Position numbers and translations under genes: made by a program
Notes under the pieces: generated by a model
Database searches by the model: none
What the model saw: only the letters and a program-made list of their open reading frames with translations
Told to the model about the DNA's origin: nothing
In this document: piece by piece, positions 1-5,626 of the stretch
How positions within the stretch are numbered: position 1 is the stretch's first letter
How the letters are laid out: each line of letters opens with the position of its first letter
IMG/VR virus record: IMGVR_UViG_3300018876_001667
Span: 1 to 20,544 of that record
DNA: 20,544 bases
From: a virus
Direction: 5' to 3' (one strand)

Positions 1-9
1 AAAAAAGTC

Positions 10-38
10 TTGACATTAGCCGAATTATGTGCTAGACT
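10..38 (+). promoter_or_regulatory. Rightward sigma70-type promoter
   Basis: The sequence shows TTGACA at 10-15, a 17-bp spacer, a TGn extension at 30-32 and TAGACT at 33-38. That is a perfect -35 and a 4/6 -10 with an extended -10 element. Transcription would start near 45 and run right. No gene follows; the first downstream structure is the hairpin plus T-run at 150-185, so a short RNA of about 140 nt is possible. The CTTGACA core is shared with the other promoters in this window. Confidence 0.6.
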
Positions 39-149
39 AGTGGTCTTTCCTTTGTGAAAAAAGTATAAGGAAATCAGTAGGTTATATCTTATTGATTTTT
101 ATGGATATTTTAAATATATCCGACTTGGAACCGCTCCGGAATTTCTGAA

Positions 150-185
150 CCACCCGCTCCGGAGCCAGGACCCGGTGGATTTTTT
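150..185 (+). terminator. Candidate intrinsic terminator (rightward)
   Basis: CCACC (150-154) pairs with GGTGG (174-178), enclosing the palindrome GCTCCGGAGC (156-165), and T180-T185 follows directly. The outer stem is only 5 bp, so strength is uncertain. The 10-mer CCGCTCCGGA occurs at 131-140 and again at 154-163, so the hairpin could instead be part of a repeat-based site. As a terminator it would end RNA from the promoter at 10-38. Confidence 0.4.
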
Positions 186-187
186 CT

Positions 188-278
188 CTCTCAAACCGCC
201 AAATCCGGAAGGAATTCTCTTCTCTATTCGCCGGATCCCGCTCTCAACCTCTCAATCTACTCTCAAGTCCAGGCTCAA
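188..278. repeat. Pyrimidine-rich CTCTCAA repeats
   Basis: CTCTCAA occurs at 188-194, 241-247, 249-255 and 260-266, with a looser GCTCAAG at 274. The surrounding bases 181-300 are pyrimidine-rich on the + strand and show no convincing gene in any frame. The meaning is unknown. Simple strand-asymmetric tracts of this kind occur beside replication origins and unwinding elements, but nothing here proves that role. Confidence 0.4.
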
Positions 279-323
279 GACTCGGCACCCGCTCATACGC
301 ATATACGCACATGTGTCTCTCTA

Positions 324-497
324 TGGCACCTCAACCCCCGGGGTGTGGCACCTCAGCTCCTCAGCTCGTGGCACCTGAACCTGCGACGGTTTGGCACCTC
401 GTTTGGCACCTGGTTTGGCACCTGGTTTGGCACCTCGTTTGGCACCTCGTTTGGCACCTCGTTTGGCATTTACCTTGGCACCTCGTTTGGCATTTAG
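324..497. repeat. 12-bp tandem repeat array (iteron-like)
   Basis: Nine contiguous units of consensus TTTGGCACCTCG run from 390 to 497 with an exact 12-bp period. Units starting 402 and 414 end in GG rather than CG, and units starting 462 and 486 change CACC to CATT. Three looser TGGCACCT copies lie upstream at 324, 346 and 369, spaced 22-23 bp. A further in-phase TTGGCA lies at 511-516 inside the neighbouring promoter spacer. The period is divisible by three, so long open frames on both strands (Trp-His-Leu on +, Gly-Ala-Lys-Arg/Pro on -) are probably artefacts. Iterons at a replication origin or a regulator-binding array are the leading readings. Confidence 0.85.
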
Positions 498-500
498 GAC

Positions 501-529
501 TTGACAGGCGTTGGCATCCGTGTTATAAT
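501..529 (+). promoter_or_regulatory. Consensus rightward sigma70 promoter
   Basis: TTGACA at 501-506, a 17-bp spacer and TATAAT at 524-529 match consensus exactly, with a TGn extended -10 at 521-523. It abuts the 12-bp repeat array, and one in-phase repeat core (TTGGCA, 511-516) lies in its spacer. Transcription would start near 536 and run toward the end of the leftward HIT gene. No rightward gene lies downstream, so it would make a non-coding, origin-priming or antisense RNA. Confidence 0.8.
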
Positions 530-668
530 AATAGGTATTGGTTCTGTTGCATAATTTCCGGAGCACATTTACCTACTTCCAGTTCCAACTCCTACCGAAA
601 TCCTATGTTCATGTCTAGTTTAAAACGAAACAATGTCTCTCTTTTCGCCTTAATACCGAAACATTGTC
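530..668. other. Non-coding stretch after the orphan promoter
   Basis: No believable gene is seen on either strand between the promoter and the 3' end of the HIT gene. The stretch contains TCCGGA at 557-562, a hexamer also present at 135, 158 and 204. It also contains near-duplicate segments CGAAACAATGTCTC (626-639) and CGAAACATTGTCTC (657-670). An RNA starting near 536 would cross this stretch and become antisense to the HIT gene unless it terminates. Confidence 0.5.
620..667 (-). terminator. Weak candidate terminator of the leftward operon
   Basis: On the minus strand ACAATGT (667-661) can pair with ACATTGT (636-630), with an inner TTCG/CGAA pairing, and TTTCGTTTT follows. It lies just past the stop of the last leftward gene, where a terminator is expected. 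The stem is AT-rich and the loop is long, so this is only a candidate. Confidence 0.3.
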
Positions 669-1043
669 TCACCAATACTTAGCCTTACTCGGTACTATCC
701 ATCGTATTCCTCCTCTCGGATCTATACAATCTCCCTTATATCTGGGTATTAGATGTATATGGCAATGGGGAACCGTTTGTCCTGCTACTTTACCGTCATT
801 GATTCCTATATTATAAGAGTCCGGACTATACAGATCATCCAATATATACTTAAAATCATCTAGTAAGTCTAACATATCTTTCCTTTCTTCCTTAGTAAGA
901 TCAAAGAAAGATGCTATATGATTTTTGGGTATTATAAGAGAATGTCCTTTACTAATAGGATACTTATCATATATCGCTACGGCGTTTCTATTCTCGTAAT
1001 TATCACCTTTTTCTATTAGTTCACAGAAGGGACAACCTTTCAT
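669..1043 (-). CDS. HIT-family nucleotide hydrolase/transferase-like protein
   Basis: This 124-residue protein has the histidine-triad signature at residues 93-99 (HCHIHLI), preceded by the usual GHSLIIPK strand (33-40). It begins with a CPFC pair (4-7) of the kind that often binds zinc in HIT proteins. HIT enzymes hydrolyse nucleoside phosphoramidates or dinucleoside polyphosphates; the exact substrate here is unknown. The length is normal for the family. The ATG lies in an ATGA overlap with the upstream coiled-coil gene and has an AGGAC ribosome site. It is the last gene of the leftward operon, which also carries MazG-like and HAD proteins, so a nucleotide-recycling role is plausible by inference. 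Confidence 0.88.
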   Translation of the reverse strand: MKGCPFCELIEKGDNYENRNAVAIYDKYPISKGHSLIIPKNHIASFFDLTKEERKDMLDLLDDFKYILDDLYSPDSYNIGINDGKVAGQTVPHCHIHLIPRYKGDCIDPRGGIRWIVPSKAKYW

Positions 1044-1258
1044 TCACTGTCCTTTGGTAATAGATTTGCCGTTTGGACGCTCTCTCGTTTTATCATATCT
1101 ATGATTGATTCCGTGAGTTTTACTTCCTGTTTTAGCCAGAATACTTTTTGATTAAGGCGTTCCAACTCCTCCATGTAGAATTCTATCTCCTTTTCCTTTC
1201 TGAGCTTCTGTTCTATGACATCCGTTATGAGGATTATTTTCTTTTCTTCTTCGCTCAC
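1040..1258 (-). CDS. Small coiled-coil protein, unknown function
   Basis: A 72-residue charged protein beginning at GTG, chosen because AAGGA sits 5 bases upstream and no ATG is better placed. Residues 5-60 are rich in Glu, Lys and Leu and look like one long helix or coiled coil. There is no signal peptide or membrane segment. It shares an ATGA junction with the HIT gene downstream and lies one base from the membrane-protein gene upstream, so it belongs to the same operon. The family is not recognised. Confidence 0.65.
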   Translation of the reverse strand: MSEEEKKIILITDVIEQKLRKEKEIEFYMEELERLNQKVFWLKQEVKLTESIIDMIKRESVQTANLLPKDSE

Positions 1259-1259
1259 T

Positions 1260-1460
1260 TTAATCCTTGGTGCTTAGGAACTCAAATTCATGGTCGGTGA
1301 TGTGGAGCTTTACTACATTATCATTATCAGAATGATCCACGAGAAAGTCTATCATCTTGACGATACCTTCCTTCTGGCCTGCTAGGAATGACATGACGCC
1401 ACATCCTATCATGAGAAACAGAGTGATTCCATAGTACACATAGGAGACTTCGATTTCCAT
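1260..1460 (-). CDS. Small single-span membrane protein
   Basis: The protein has 66 residues. The start is the ATG at 1460, which overlaps the upstream stop (TGATG) and has AAGGAGA about 6 bases before it; a TTG one codon earlier is less likely. Residues 8-28 form one hydrophobic transmembrane segment, followed by a charged tail rich in Asp, His and Glu. No known family is recognised. Small membrane proteins in phage accessory regions may act on the host envelope, but nothing here shows that directly. Confidence 0.65.
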   Translation of the reverse strand: MEIEVSYVYYGITLFLMIGCGVMSFLAGQKEGIVKMIDFLVDHSDNDNVVKLHITDHEFEFLSTKD

Positions 1461-1888
1461 CAATCGTCTCCTTCTGGACTTAGGATGATTGTGTCTTCCG
1501 TCAAATCGCCGAGCGTGACCGTCAGAGGCTCTTCGAGATTAGTAGGAGTGATTGTGATACTGTCTGCTGTAATAGTATCTGTATTGTAAGATGATATAGA
1601 GATTACATCGTTTAGCGTTTCTGGAATATGTGCCACCGAGGACATGTTATCCGTTGAGATAGAGATGTTATGTACCTCGTCCATTGATATAGGACTGATG
1701 CTGATACCTGCTGACTGTTCTGCTAATCGTCCTGCGCTCCAGGGTGATGCAGGTGTGTTTGTTTCAACTGCTTCCATCTCTAGTAAACATCTTGCACGAT
1801 CCCTGACCTCTGCCGTGACTGCATGTCCAAACTGTTCAGGGTCTAGCAGACTGCGTAAAAAATTATTGATTTCAACTTCGCTTCTCAT
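1460..1888 (-). CDS. Hypothetical protein with Ser/Thr/Ile-rich tail
   Basis: A 142-residue acidic protein. Residues 1-45 look helical and charged. The remainder is rich in Ile, Ser and Thr in alternating patterns, as in beta-structured or low-complexity tails of phage proteins. No catalytic motif is visible. The ATG overlaps the MazG-like stop as ATGA and has GAGGAA 5 bases upstream, so the start is firm. It is co-transcribed with its neighbours. The family is not recognised and no function is proposed. Confidence 0.65.
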   Translation of the reverse strand: MRSEVEINNFLRSLLDPEQFGHAVTAEVRDRARCLLEMEAVETNTPASPWSAGRLAEQSAGISISPISMDEVHNISISTDNMSSVAHIPETLNDVISISSYNTDTITADSITITPTNLEEPLTVTLGDLTEDTIILSPEGDD

Positions 1889-2217
1889 AGTATTTCCTCG
1901 TAAAGTTCTTTAACAAAAATTCCGTCTACCATTTTTCCTTTTCGATCTTTGATATCATTGTAAGCAACATCCAAGCATTCCGTAATACTATAACCATTTC
2001 TCTCAGCTATATTTATTAGGACCACTATACAGTCTCCTATGTCATCCCGAATGTCTTGCTGCTTACAAACATTGTCCGAAAGCTCTCCGACTTCCTGAAT
2101 CAGTTTGCATACCTGATCCTTGTCCGTAGCTCCCTCGATCAAATTCCTGTCACGGTGCCATTGCTTTATCAGCATTGTCTTGGACACCATGTCACTAGTT
2201 TCAATTGTCTCCATCAT
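1885..2217 (-). CDS. MazG-like nucleotide pyrophosphohydrolase
   Basis: The 110-residue protein carries the MazG/all-alpha NTP pyrophosphatase metal signature: ExxE at 42-45 (EVGE), then DxxD at 59-62 (DIGD) followed by a hydrophobic helix. Enzymes of this family hydrolyse (d)NTPs to monophosphates, and phage versions have been proposed to adjust nucleotide or alarmone pools. The length fits single-domain phage MazG-like proteins. Its ATG lies inside the 36-residue gene upstream and has CAGGAT before it. Fold and metal site are well supported; the substrate is not known. Confidence 0.85.
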   Translation of the reverse strand: MMETIETSDMVSKTMLIKQWHRDRNLIEGATDKDQVCKLIQEVGELSDNVCKQQDIRDDIGDCIVVLINIAERNGYSITECLDVAYNDIKDRKGKMVDGIFVKELYEEIL

Positions 2218-2311
2218 TTTTATCCTGTATAGTCTGAATCAGATCAAGGATCTGTTTGAGTTCCTCGGCGTCTTTTTCCGTGTCGATCTCTATCTCTATT
2301 TTAATTAGCAT
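2201..2311 (-). CDS. 36-residue acidic helical microprotein
   Basis: A short frame begins at the ATG at 2311, just inside the end of the membrane-protein gene, and ends at TGA 2201 inside the MazG-like start region. It encodes an amphipathic acidic peptide beginning MLIKIEIEID. AGGATGGA lies about 8 bases upstream. Overlap with both neighbours matches the coupled style of this operon, which supports it as a real gene. No family is recognised. Confidence 0.55.
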   Translation of the reverse strand: MLIKIEIEIDTEKDAEELKQILDLIQTIQDKNDGDN

Positions 2312-2583
2312 ATATTATCCATCCTAAAAGGATCACCATAAACTTCTGTATAATTACTCCACACCACTCGTATCCAAGCGATGGCGTAGATGAAGGCAAG
2401 TGCAAGAATACCAGGTTGCCAGTTGATGTAGGCAGTGAAGAACCAGAAAGGCTCACCGAAAAGACCAATAACTCCTCCCTTTAATCTGTCTCTGGGCGAC
2501 TGACTTGCCATAAAGTATAGCGAACCCATGCCGGTGCAAGTAATAACGAATTGCGAAAAATAATCAAGATACTGTACTGTCAT
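2305..2583 (-). CDS. Small multi-span membrane protein
   Basis: The protein has 92 residues. The ATG at 2583 is chosen because it overlaps the upstream TGA as ATGA; a non-ATG start four codons earlier is less likely. Two or three hydrophobic stretches are seen, roughly residues 8-26, 38-52 and 60-76, with aromatic residues at their edges (EPFWFFTAY). It resembles small inner-membrane proteins common in phages, but no defined function or holin-type organisation can be assigned. It is translationally coupled to the HAD gene. Confidence 0.65.
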   Translation of the reverse strand: MTVQYLDYFSQFVITCTGMGSLYFMASQSPRDRLKGGVIGLFGEPFWFFTAYINWQPGILALAFIYAIAWIRVVWSNYTEVYGDPFRMDNIC

Positions 2584-3188
2584 CGGTAGCCCCACTTAAT
2601 GTGACGATATACTTCTTCCCAGTTTCTCACTGGAATTGCGCTGCCTTGATAATCGATGTTATGTCCATGCGACATGAGAAGCGTATCCAGTCCCAGAGAC
2701 ACACCTAGATCAGCGTTGACCATCTTGTCCTCAATCCACACTGCACCGGGATATTCTTCTGCGGCTTTTGCCAATGCTTCATCCTTCGGTGCTCCACAGC
2801 CAAGACAGATTACCTTTTTGAAGGCATTTGAACCGAACAGTTTGTTAAGATTCTTTACCCGCAGTTTCTTGGCATATGGGTTCAGACTCAAGCTGGTAAT
2901 CGCTATGAACCTGTACTGGTACTTTTCGTGTAGCTTTTTGATATAGTATTGTGCATCTCTCAGAGGAGGCAGAAAGCCTATCGCTGCTGACTCATTGAAA
3001 GTATGCACAAGTCTTCCTGCTTTACCACTAGACAGATCAAATGCCTTGTCTATGTAGTAAGAATTTTTATTCTGCAGGTCATGTCCCTGCGTTTCCATCC
3101 ACTGAGTGAATGCAAATTCCCAATCGAGAACCACACCATCAATGTCGGTTAATATTATTTTATCCTGTCTTTGTCTTTTTGTATGCAA
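2580..3188 (-). CDS. HAD-superfamily phosphatase / 5'-nucleotidase-like
   Basis: This 202-residue protein has HAD motifs in order: DIDG (15-18, nucleophile Asp15 and acid Asp17), Thr98-Ser99 (motif II), Lys135 (motif III) and Glu153-Asp154 (motif IV). Such enzymes dephosphorylate small substrates; phage members often resemble 5'(3')-deoxyribonucleotidases, which would fit the MazG-like neighbour, but the substrate is inferred. The only usable start is TTG at 3188: an in-frame stop lies three codons upstream and no ATG or GTG precedes Asp15. The 5' end overlaps the metallopeptidase gene by 29 bases. Confidence 0.8.
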   Translation of the reverse strand: MHTKRQRQDKIILTDIDGVVLDWEFAFTQWMETQGHDLQNKNSYYIDKAFDLSSGKAGRLVHTFNESAAIGFLPPLRDAQYYIKKLHEKYQYRFIAITSLSLNPYAKKLRVKNLNKLFGSNAFKKVICLGCGAPKDEALAKAAEEYPGAVWIEDKMVNADLGVSLGLDTLLMSHGHNIDYQGSAIPVRNWEEVYRHIKWGYR

Positions 3189-3723
3189 TTGTCTTTATTC
3201 CGTGTATTTTTCGTTTCTCTATAATATCGTTTGTGAATTTGTTTTCTCTGCTCCAGTCCATCTTCTTCAGAGTTCTTGGACTCATAGTCTTAGCTAACTT
3301 GAGAGTGATGCCAAGTTCCTTCTTGATAAACTCCTTAGATAGAGCATGTTGTCCTTCCCATGCTTCGATCTCCCAAGGCTGATCTTTGTAAGGAAGTCCC
3401 GTCAAGTCCTCCCCATGCCATAGTTCAACTTTGCCTTCGGTTGTTAGTTCTCCTTTGAGATACTGCTTCATGTGAATACATTCATGAGCAATGAAGGTTA
3501 TGTAATCGTACAGAGTACCTCTGCTATGGGATTCCAAATTAAATTCATTTTCATCAACGTACTCACAGAAGCCAGCAATATCATATTGAATGAGATTGTG
3601 AATCTTCAGATCAATCAGCAACTCTTCCTTTTCAGGAACAAGTTTTTTTACAAAGAACCTAATTGCATCTTCTCCTAGGTCTCTTTGCTTTGCTGTACCG
3701 CCTTCAACGGAAATCAATATCAT
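3160..3723 (-). CDS. Putative zinc metallopeptidase (HExxH)
   Basis: A 187-residue protein with HECIH at residues 80-84, the HExxH zinc and catalytic motif, in a helix ending in MKQY. PWEIEAWE (116-123) follows about 35 residues later and likely supplies the third zinc ligand, probably Glu120. Similar small HExxH proteins with a downstream E-x-E-A segment are common in phages, but their targets are unknown. No signal peptide is seen, so it probably acts inside the cell. The ATG overlaps the upstream stop as ATGA. The lysine-rich C-terminus overlaps the HAD gene. Confidence 0.75.
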   Translation of the reverse strand: MILISVEGGTAKQRDLGEDAIRFFVKKLVPEKEELLIDLKIHNLIQYDIAGFCEYVDENEFNLESHSRGTLYDYITFIAHECIHMKQYLKGELTTEGKVELWHGEDLTGLPYKDQPWEIEAWEGQHALSKEFIKKELGITLKLAKTMSPRTLKKMDWSRENKFTNDIIEKRKIHGIKTIAYKKTKTG

Positions 3724-4067
3724 GAATTGATGTCACCGAAATAAGTCGTATCGACTTGTCGGAACTGCTGATCACCAATCTTGATCTCTTTAGTCTTGCC
3801 GTTAGAACCAACCAGAACCTTAGTGCTGTGTGCAAAGCCCTCAGCGATTACATTGTGTGCCAGCATGTCAAACTTGATAAACTTATCACTAGATAGGATT
3901 TTACCAAGAGTAGTCTGCTTGTAGTTCTCAATATCACGCATAGTAGCCAGATTCACGAGTTTAGTATCGGCCACTAAATCATGACGATCCAGAGATAGTG
4001 CCATTTCTGCTCGTGAAAGCTGTGTGCCAACGCACGATGTAGTTGCTCTTACTGTTCGGTCGTACAT
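3720..4067 (-). CDS. Hypothetical protein, first gene of the leftward operon
   Basis: A 115-residue soluble protein with no motif I recognise. The N-terminal half looks helical; the C-terminal part contains a probable beta hairpin around residues 84-100 (VLVGSNGKTKEIKIG). TGAGGAC lies 5 bases before the ATG. It directly follows the leftward promoter at 4102-4130 and is coupled by ATGA to the metallopeptidase gene, so it heads the operon running to 669. Confidence 0.65.
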   Translation of the reverse strand: MYDRTVRATTSCVGTQLSRAEMALSLDRHDLVADTKLVNLATMRDIENYKQTTLGKILSSDKFIKFDMLAHNVIAEGFAHSTKVLVGSNGKTKEIKIGDQQFRQVDTTYFGDINS

Positions 4068-4101
4068 AATAAGTCCTCACTCATATTGTCAATGAACCGT
4101 C

Positions 4102-4130
4102 ATTATGACAGGTTATGAACCAAATGTCAA
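4102..4130 (-). promoter_or_regulatory. Leftward sigma70-type promoter
   Basis: On the minus strand TTGACA (4130-4125), a 17-bp spacer and CATAAT (4107-4102) form a near-consensus promoter. The -35 box contains the TGA stop (4129-4127) of the 50-codon gene upstream, in the context GCTTGACA. The predicted start near 4095 leaves a short leader before the gene at 4067. It should drive the operon down to 669. Confidence 0.75.
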
Positions 4131-4279
4131 GCATTAATTTCAAATTTAGCCAGATTTCTTTCAATATTTGCACAAAATCTTTCGGCAGACTCTATATCCG
4201 TATTACTGCCGGAAGTGTAGTAGTTTTCGAGTGCCTGTTCGGCTGAAAATAGCATTTCAAGTAGCGTATCTTTTGTCAT
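4127..4279 (-). CDS. 50-residue hypothetical protein
   Basis: A short frame from ATG 4279 to TGA 4127 encodes an acidic, largely helical protein beginning MTKDTLLEML. AAAGGAGT lies about 6 bases upstream, one of the strongest ribosome sites in the window. A consensus leftward promoter (4310-4338) sits just upstream, leaving a leader of about 24 nt. Its stop codon is embedded in the -35 box of the next promoter. It is therefore expressed as its own unit or as the head of the downstream operon. No family is recognised. Confidence 0.7.
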   Translation of the reverse strand: MTKDTLLEMLFSAEQALENYYTSGSNTDIESAERFCANIERNLAKFEINA

Positions 4280-4309
4280 TGCTTGACTCCTTTATTAATT
4301 TGTACTACC

Positions 4310-4338
4310 ATTGTATCAATTCCGAAGGCATATGTCAA
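4310..4338 (-). promoter_or_regulatory. Leftward sigma70-type promoter (likely early)
   Basis: On the minus strand TTGACA (4338-4333), a 17-bp spacer and TACAAT (4315-4310) give a strong promoter with a start near 4303. It drives the 50-codon gene and possibly the genes beyond. The rightward late-type motif at 4341-4348 begins only two bases behind its -35 box, so the two promoters stand back to back. Confidence 0.8.
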
Positions 4339-4340
4339 GT

Positions 4341-4348
4341 TATAAATA
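4341..4348 (+). promoter_or_regulatory. T4-like late promoter motif TATAAATA
   Basis: The octamer TATAAATA is the T4 late promoter -10 element, recognised in T4 by the gp55 sigma factor with gp33 and the sliding clamp. Here it would start transcription near 4355, about 20 bases before the ATG of the rightward gene at 4376, which has AGGA before it. It is the only + strand copy noticed in the window and is correctly placed. Whether this phage encodes a gp55-like factor cannot be seen here. Confidence 0.6.
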
Positions 4349-4375
4349 GTATAAAACTTTCATTAGGAAATAATA

Positions 4376-5626
4376 ATGGCAGATGATACTTCGTATGCAG
4401 AATCGGTTCAGGCACTTTTTTGTGCGGTGGCAGACTATCTAGGAAAACAAGAAGCCTCCACACTACTAGATGTAAAAAAATACGATTCCCCACAAGAACT
4501 GCTAGAAGAAAAGAAAATCGCAAAAGCTATTCCTTTGGCGTTTAAAAGAATTAATGCCCACTATGCAGGAGGAGCTAGATTTTCTCTAGATCAATTGATT
4601 GATTGGATCACGTTACCTAAAAATATAAAATGGTACAAGTCTACAATAATGATAGCTAATCAAATGATGAAAGAAATTAGTGCAATTGATAATGATTTTC
4701 GCTCTATAGAGTCTCCTAATTTTCAAAATCTATTTTATTTTAGAGGAGACGATGAGATTATGCAGAATATAGAAACTCTTTTTAAATATGCAAACAGCGA
4801 ATCTCTTATCGCTGTTCGTGGTACGATGAAGTTTGGAGATGTAAACAAATGGAGTCCTGCCGACATATATTTTGGCAGCACAATTGCAAAGAACAGAATA
4901 AAAAAGGATCTTAAGGAGTATGCAACGCCAAAAGCAAAACAAGCATATTCCTTTACGCTGATGAATAGTATGATTGGAGAGTTAATAGATACAGGACAAC
5001 TTTTACCTCTTTCACTCAAGCAAGCAGCAGGCTCAGTAACTATCAAAAAAGTAAATTTTGAAAGAACAGTCGAAGAAAAATATATTAATAGTTTAAAAAT
5101 ACAAGATGTGGTTTGGGAACCATACAAGGTATTGCCTTGGTCTAAGTTTTCAAAAATTCCAAAAACACAAAGAACTGCTAGAGATTTTAAAGTTAAGATT
5201 AAAGTAGGAGCCTTAACAGGTGTTATAAAATTTAGACACGATCCTTCTGGAGGTAAATTTCTAGCTGAATATGTGCCCGATAAAGGAAATGCAAGAGAAG
5301 GCCAAATAGGATCTGCAAAACTTTTATCAACTGTAATGAGTGTAGTAGACACAACTTCTGCTAACAAGTTCTTGATGGCATATCAAAAAGGTGAGATTAA
5401 ATTTAAAGAAGAACAAAAAAAACTTAATCTCAAAAAGTCCACAATGCCAAAAGATCAGTTTGACCACGCTAGAGGAAACAATAGTGCAGTCAATATAATG
5501 AATGAAGTAGGCCCTATATTAAAGCAATTTTTTAGAGGAAGAAATGGAACTAAATTTTCTAAATTGGTATTTGAATACAGTACTTCTAGATCAGAAGCAT
5601 CAGGAAAATTTGTAATCGCAAAATGA
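4376..5626 (+). CDS. Unrecognised 416-residue protein, probably late-expressed
   Basis: This is one of two rightward genes in the window. The protein is soluble and lysine-rich. The N-terminal 130 residues look helical; an aromatic block KWSPADIYF lies near residues 157-165; around residues 265-300 there is a probable beta-strand region (VKIKVGALTGVIKF). The C-terminal third is basic. No catalytic motif is certain. The ATG follows a TATAAATA late motif and an AGGA site. It is coupled by ATGA to the NUMOD3 gene. By eye its DNA is more AT-rich than the genes to its left, a possible sign of separate origin. Virion component and DNA-binding protein are both possible. Confidence 0.75.
   Translation: MADDTSYAESVQALFCAVADYLGKQEASTLLDVKKYDSPQELLEEKKIAKAIPLAFKRINAHYAGGARFSLDQLIDWITLPKNIKWYKSTIMIANQMMKEISAIDNDFRSIESPNFQNLFYFRGDDEIMQNIETLFKYANSESLIAVRGTMKFGDVNKWSPADIYFGSTIAKNRIKKDLKEYATPKAKQAYSFTLMNSMIGELIDTGQLLPLSLKQAAGSVTIKKVNFERTVEEKYINSLKIQDVVWEPYKVLPWSKFSKIPKTQRTARDFKVKIKVGALTGVIKFRHDPSGGKFLAEYVPDKGNAREGQIGSAKLLSTVMSVVDTTSANKFLMAYQKGEIKFKEEQKKLNLKKSTMPKDQFDHARGNNSAVNIMNEVGPILKQFFRGRNGTKFSKLVFEYSTSRSEASGKFVIAK

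Noticed and set aside
121-186. tRNA-like fold
   Set aside because: Some GGTTC-like pieces and a terminal stem are seen on the minus strand, but no cloverleaf with anticodon and T-arm spacing can be drawn.
390-497. Sigma54 (-24/-12) promoter reading of TGGCACC repeats
   Set aside because: TGGCAC fits the -24 half, but the -12 half needs GC where the repeat has GG, and the pattern is explained by the 12-bp period.
321-566. Leftward open frame with Gly-Ala-Lys-Arg/Pro repeats (histone-tail-like) over the 12-bp array
   Set aside because: A 12-bp repeat without stops stays open in several frames; it begins at a GTG with a weak site and the non-repeat ends have no recognisable protein character.
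311-682. Rightward open frame with Trp-His-Leu-Val repeats
   Set aside because: Same repeat artefact on the other strand; no ribosome site, and the composition is unlike a protein.
4081-4092. Another TTGACA (minus strand) just before the 4067 gene
   Set aside because: The matching -10 would fall at or beyond the start codon, and no good hexamer is present; the promoter at 4102-4130 is better.
4735-5367. Long leftward frame opposite the 416-residue gene
   Set aside because: It is a shadow: no ribosome site and skewed amino-acid use, while the + strand frame has promoter, ribosome site and a coupled downstream gene.
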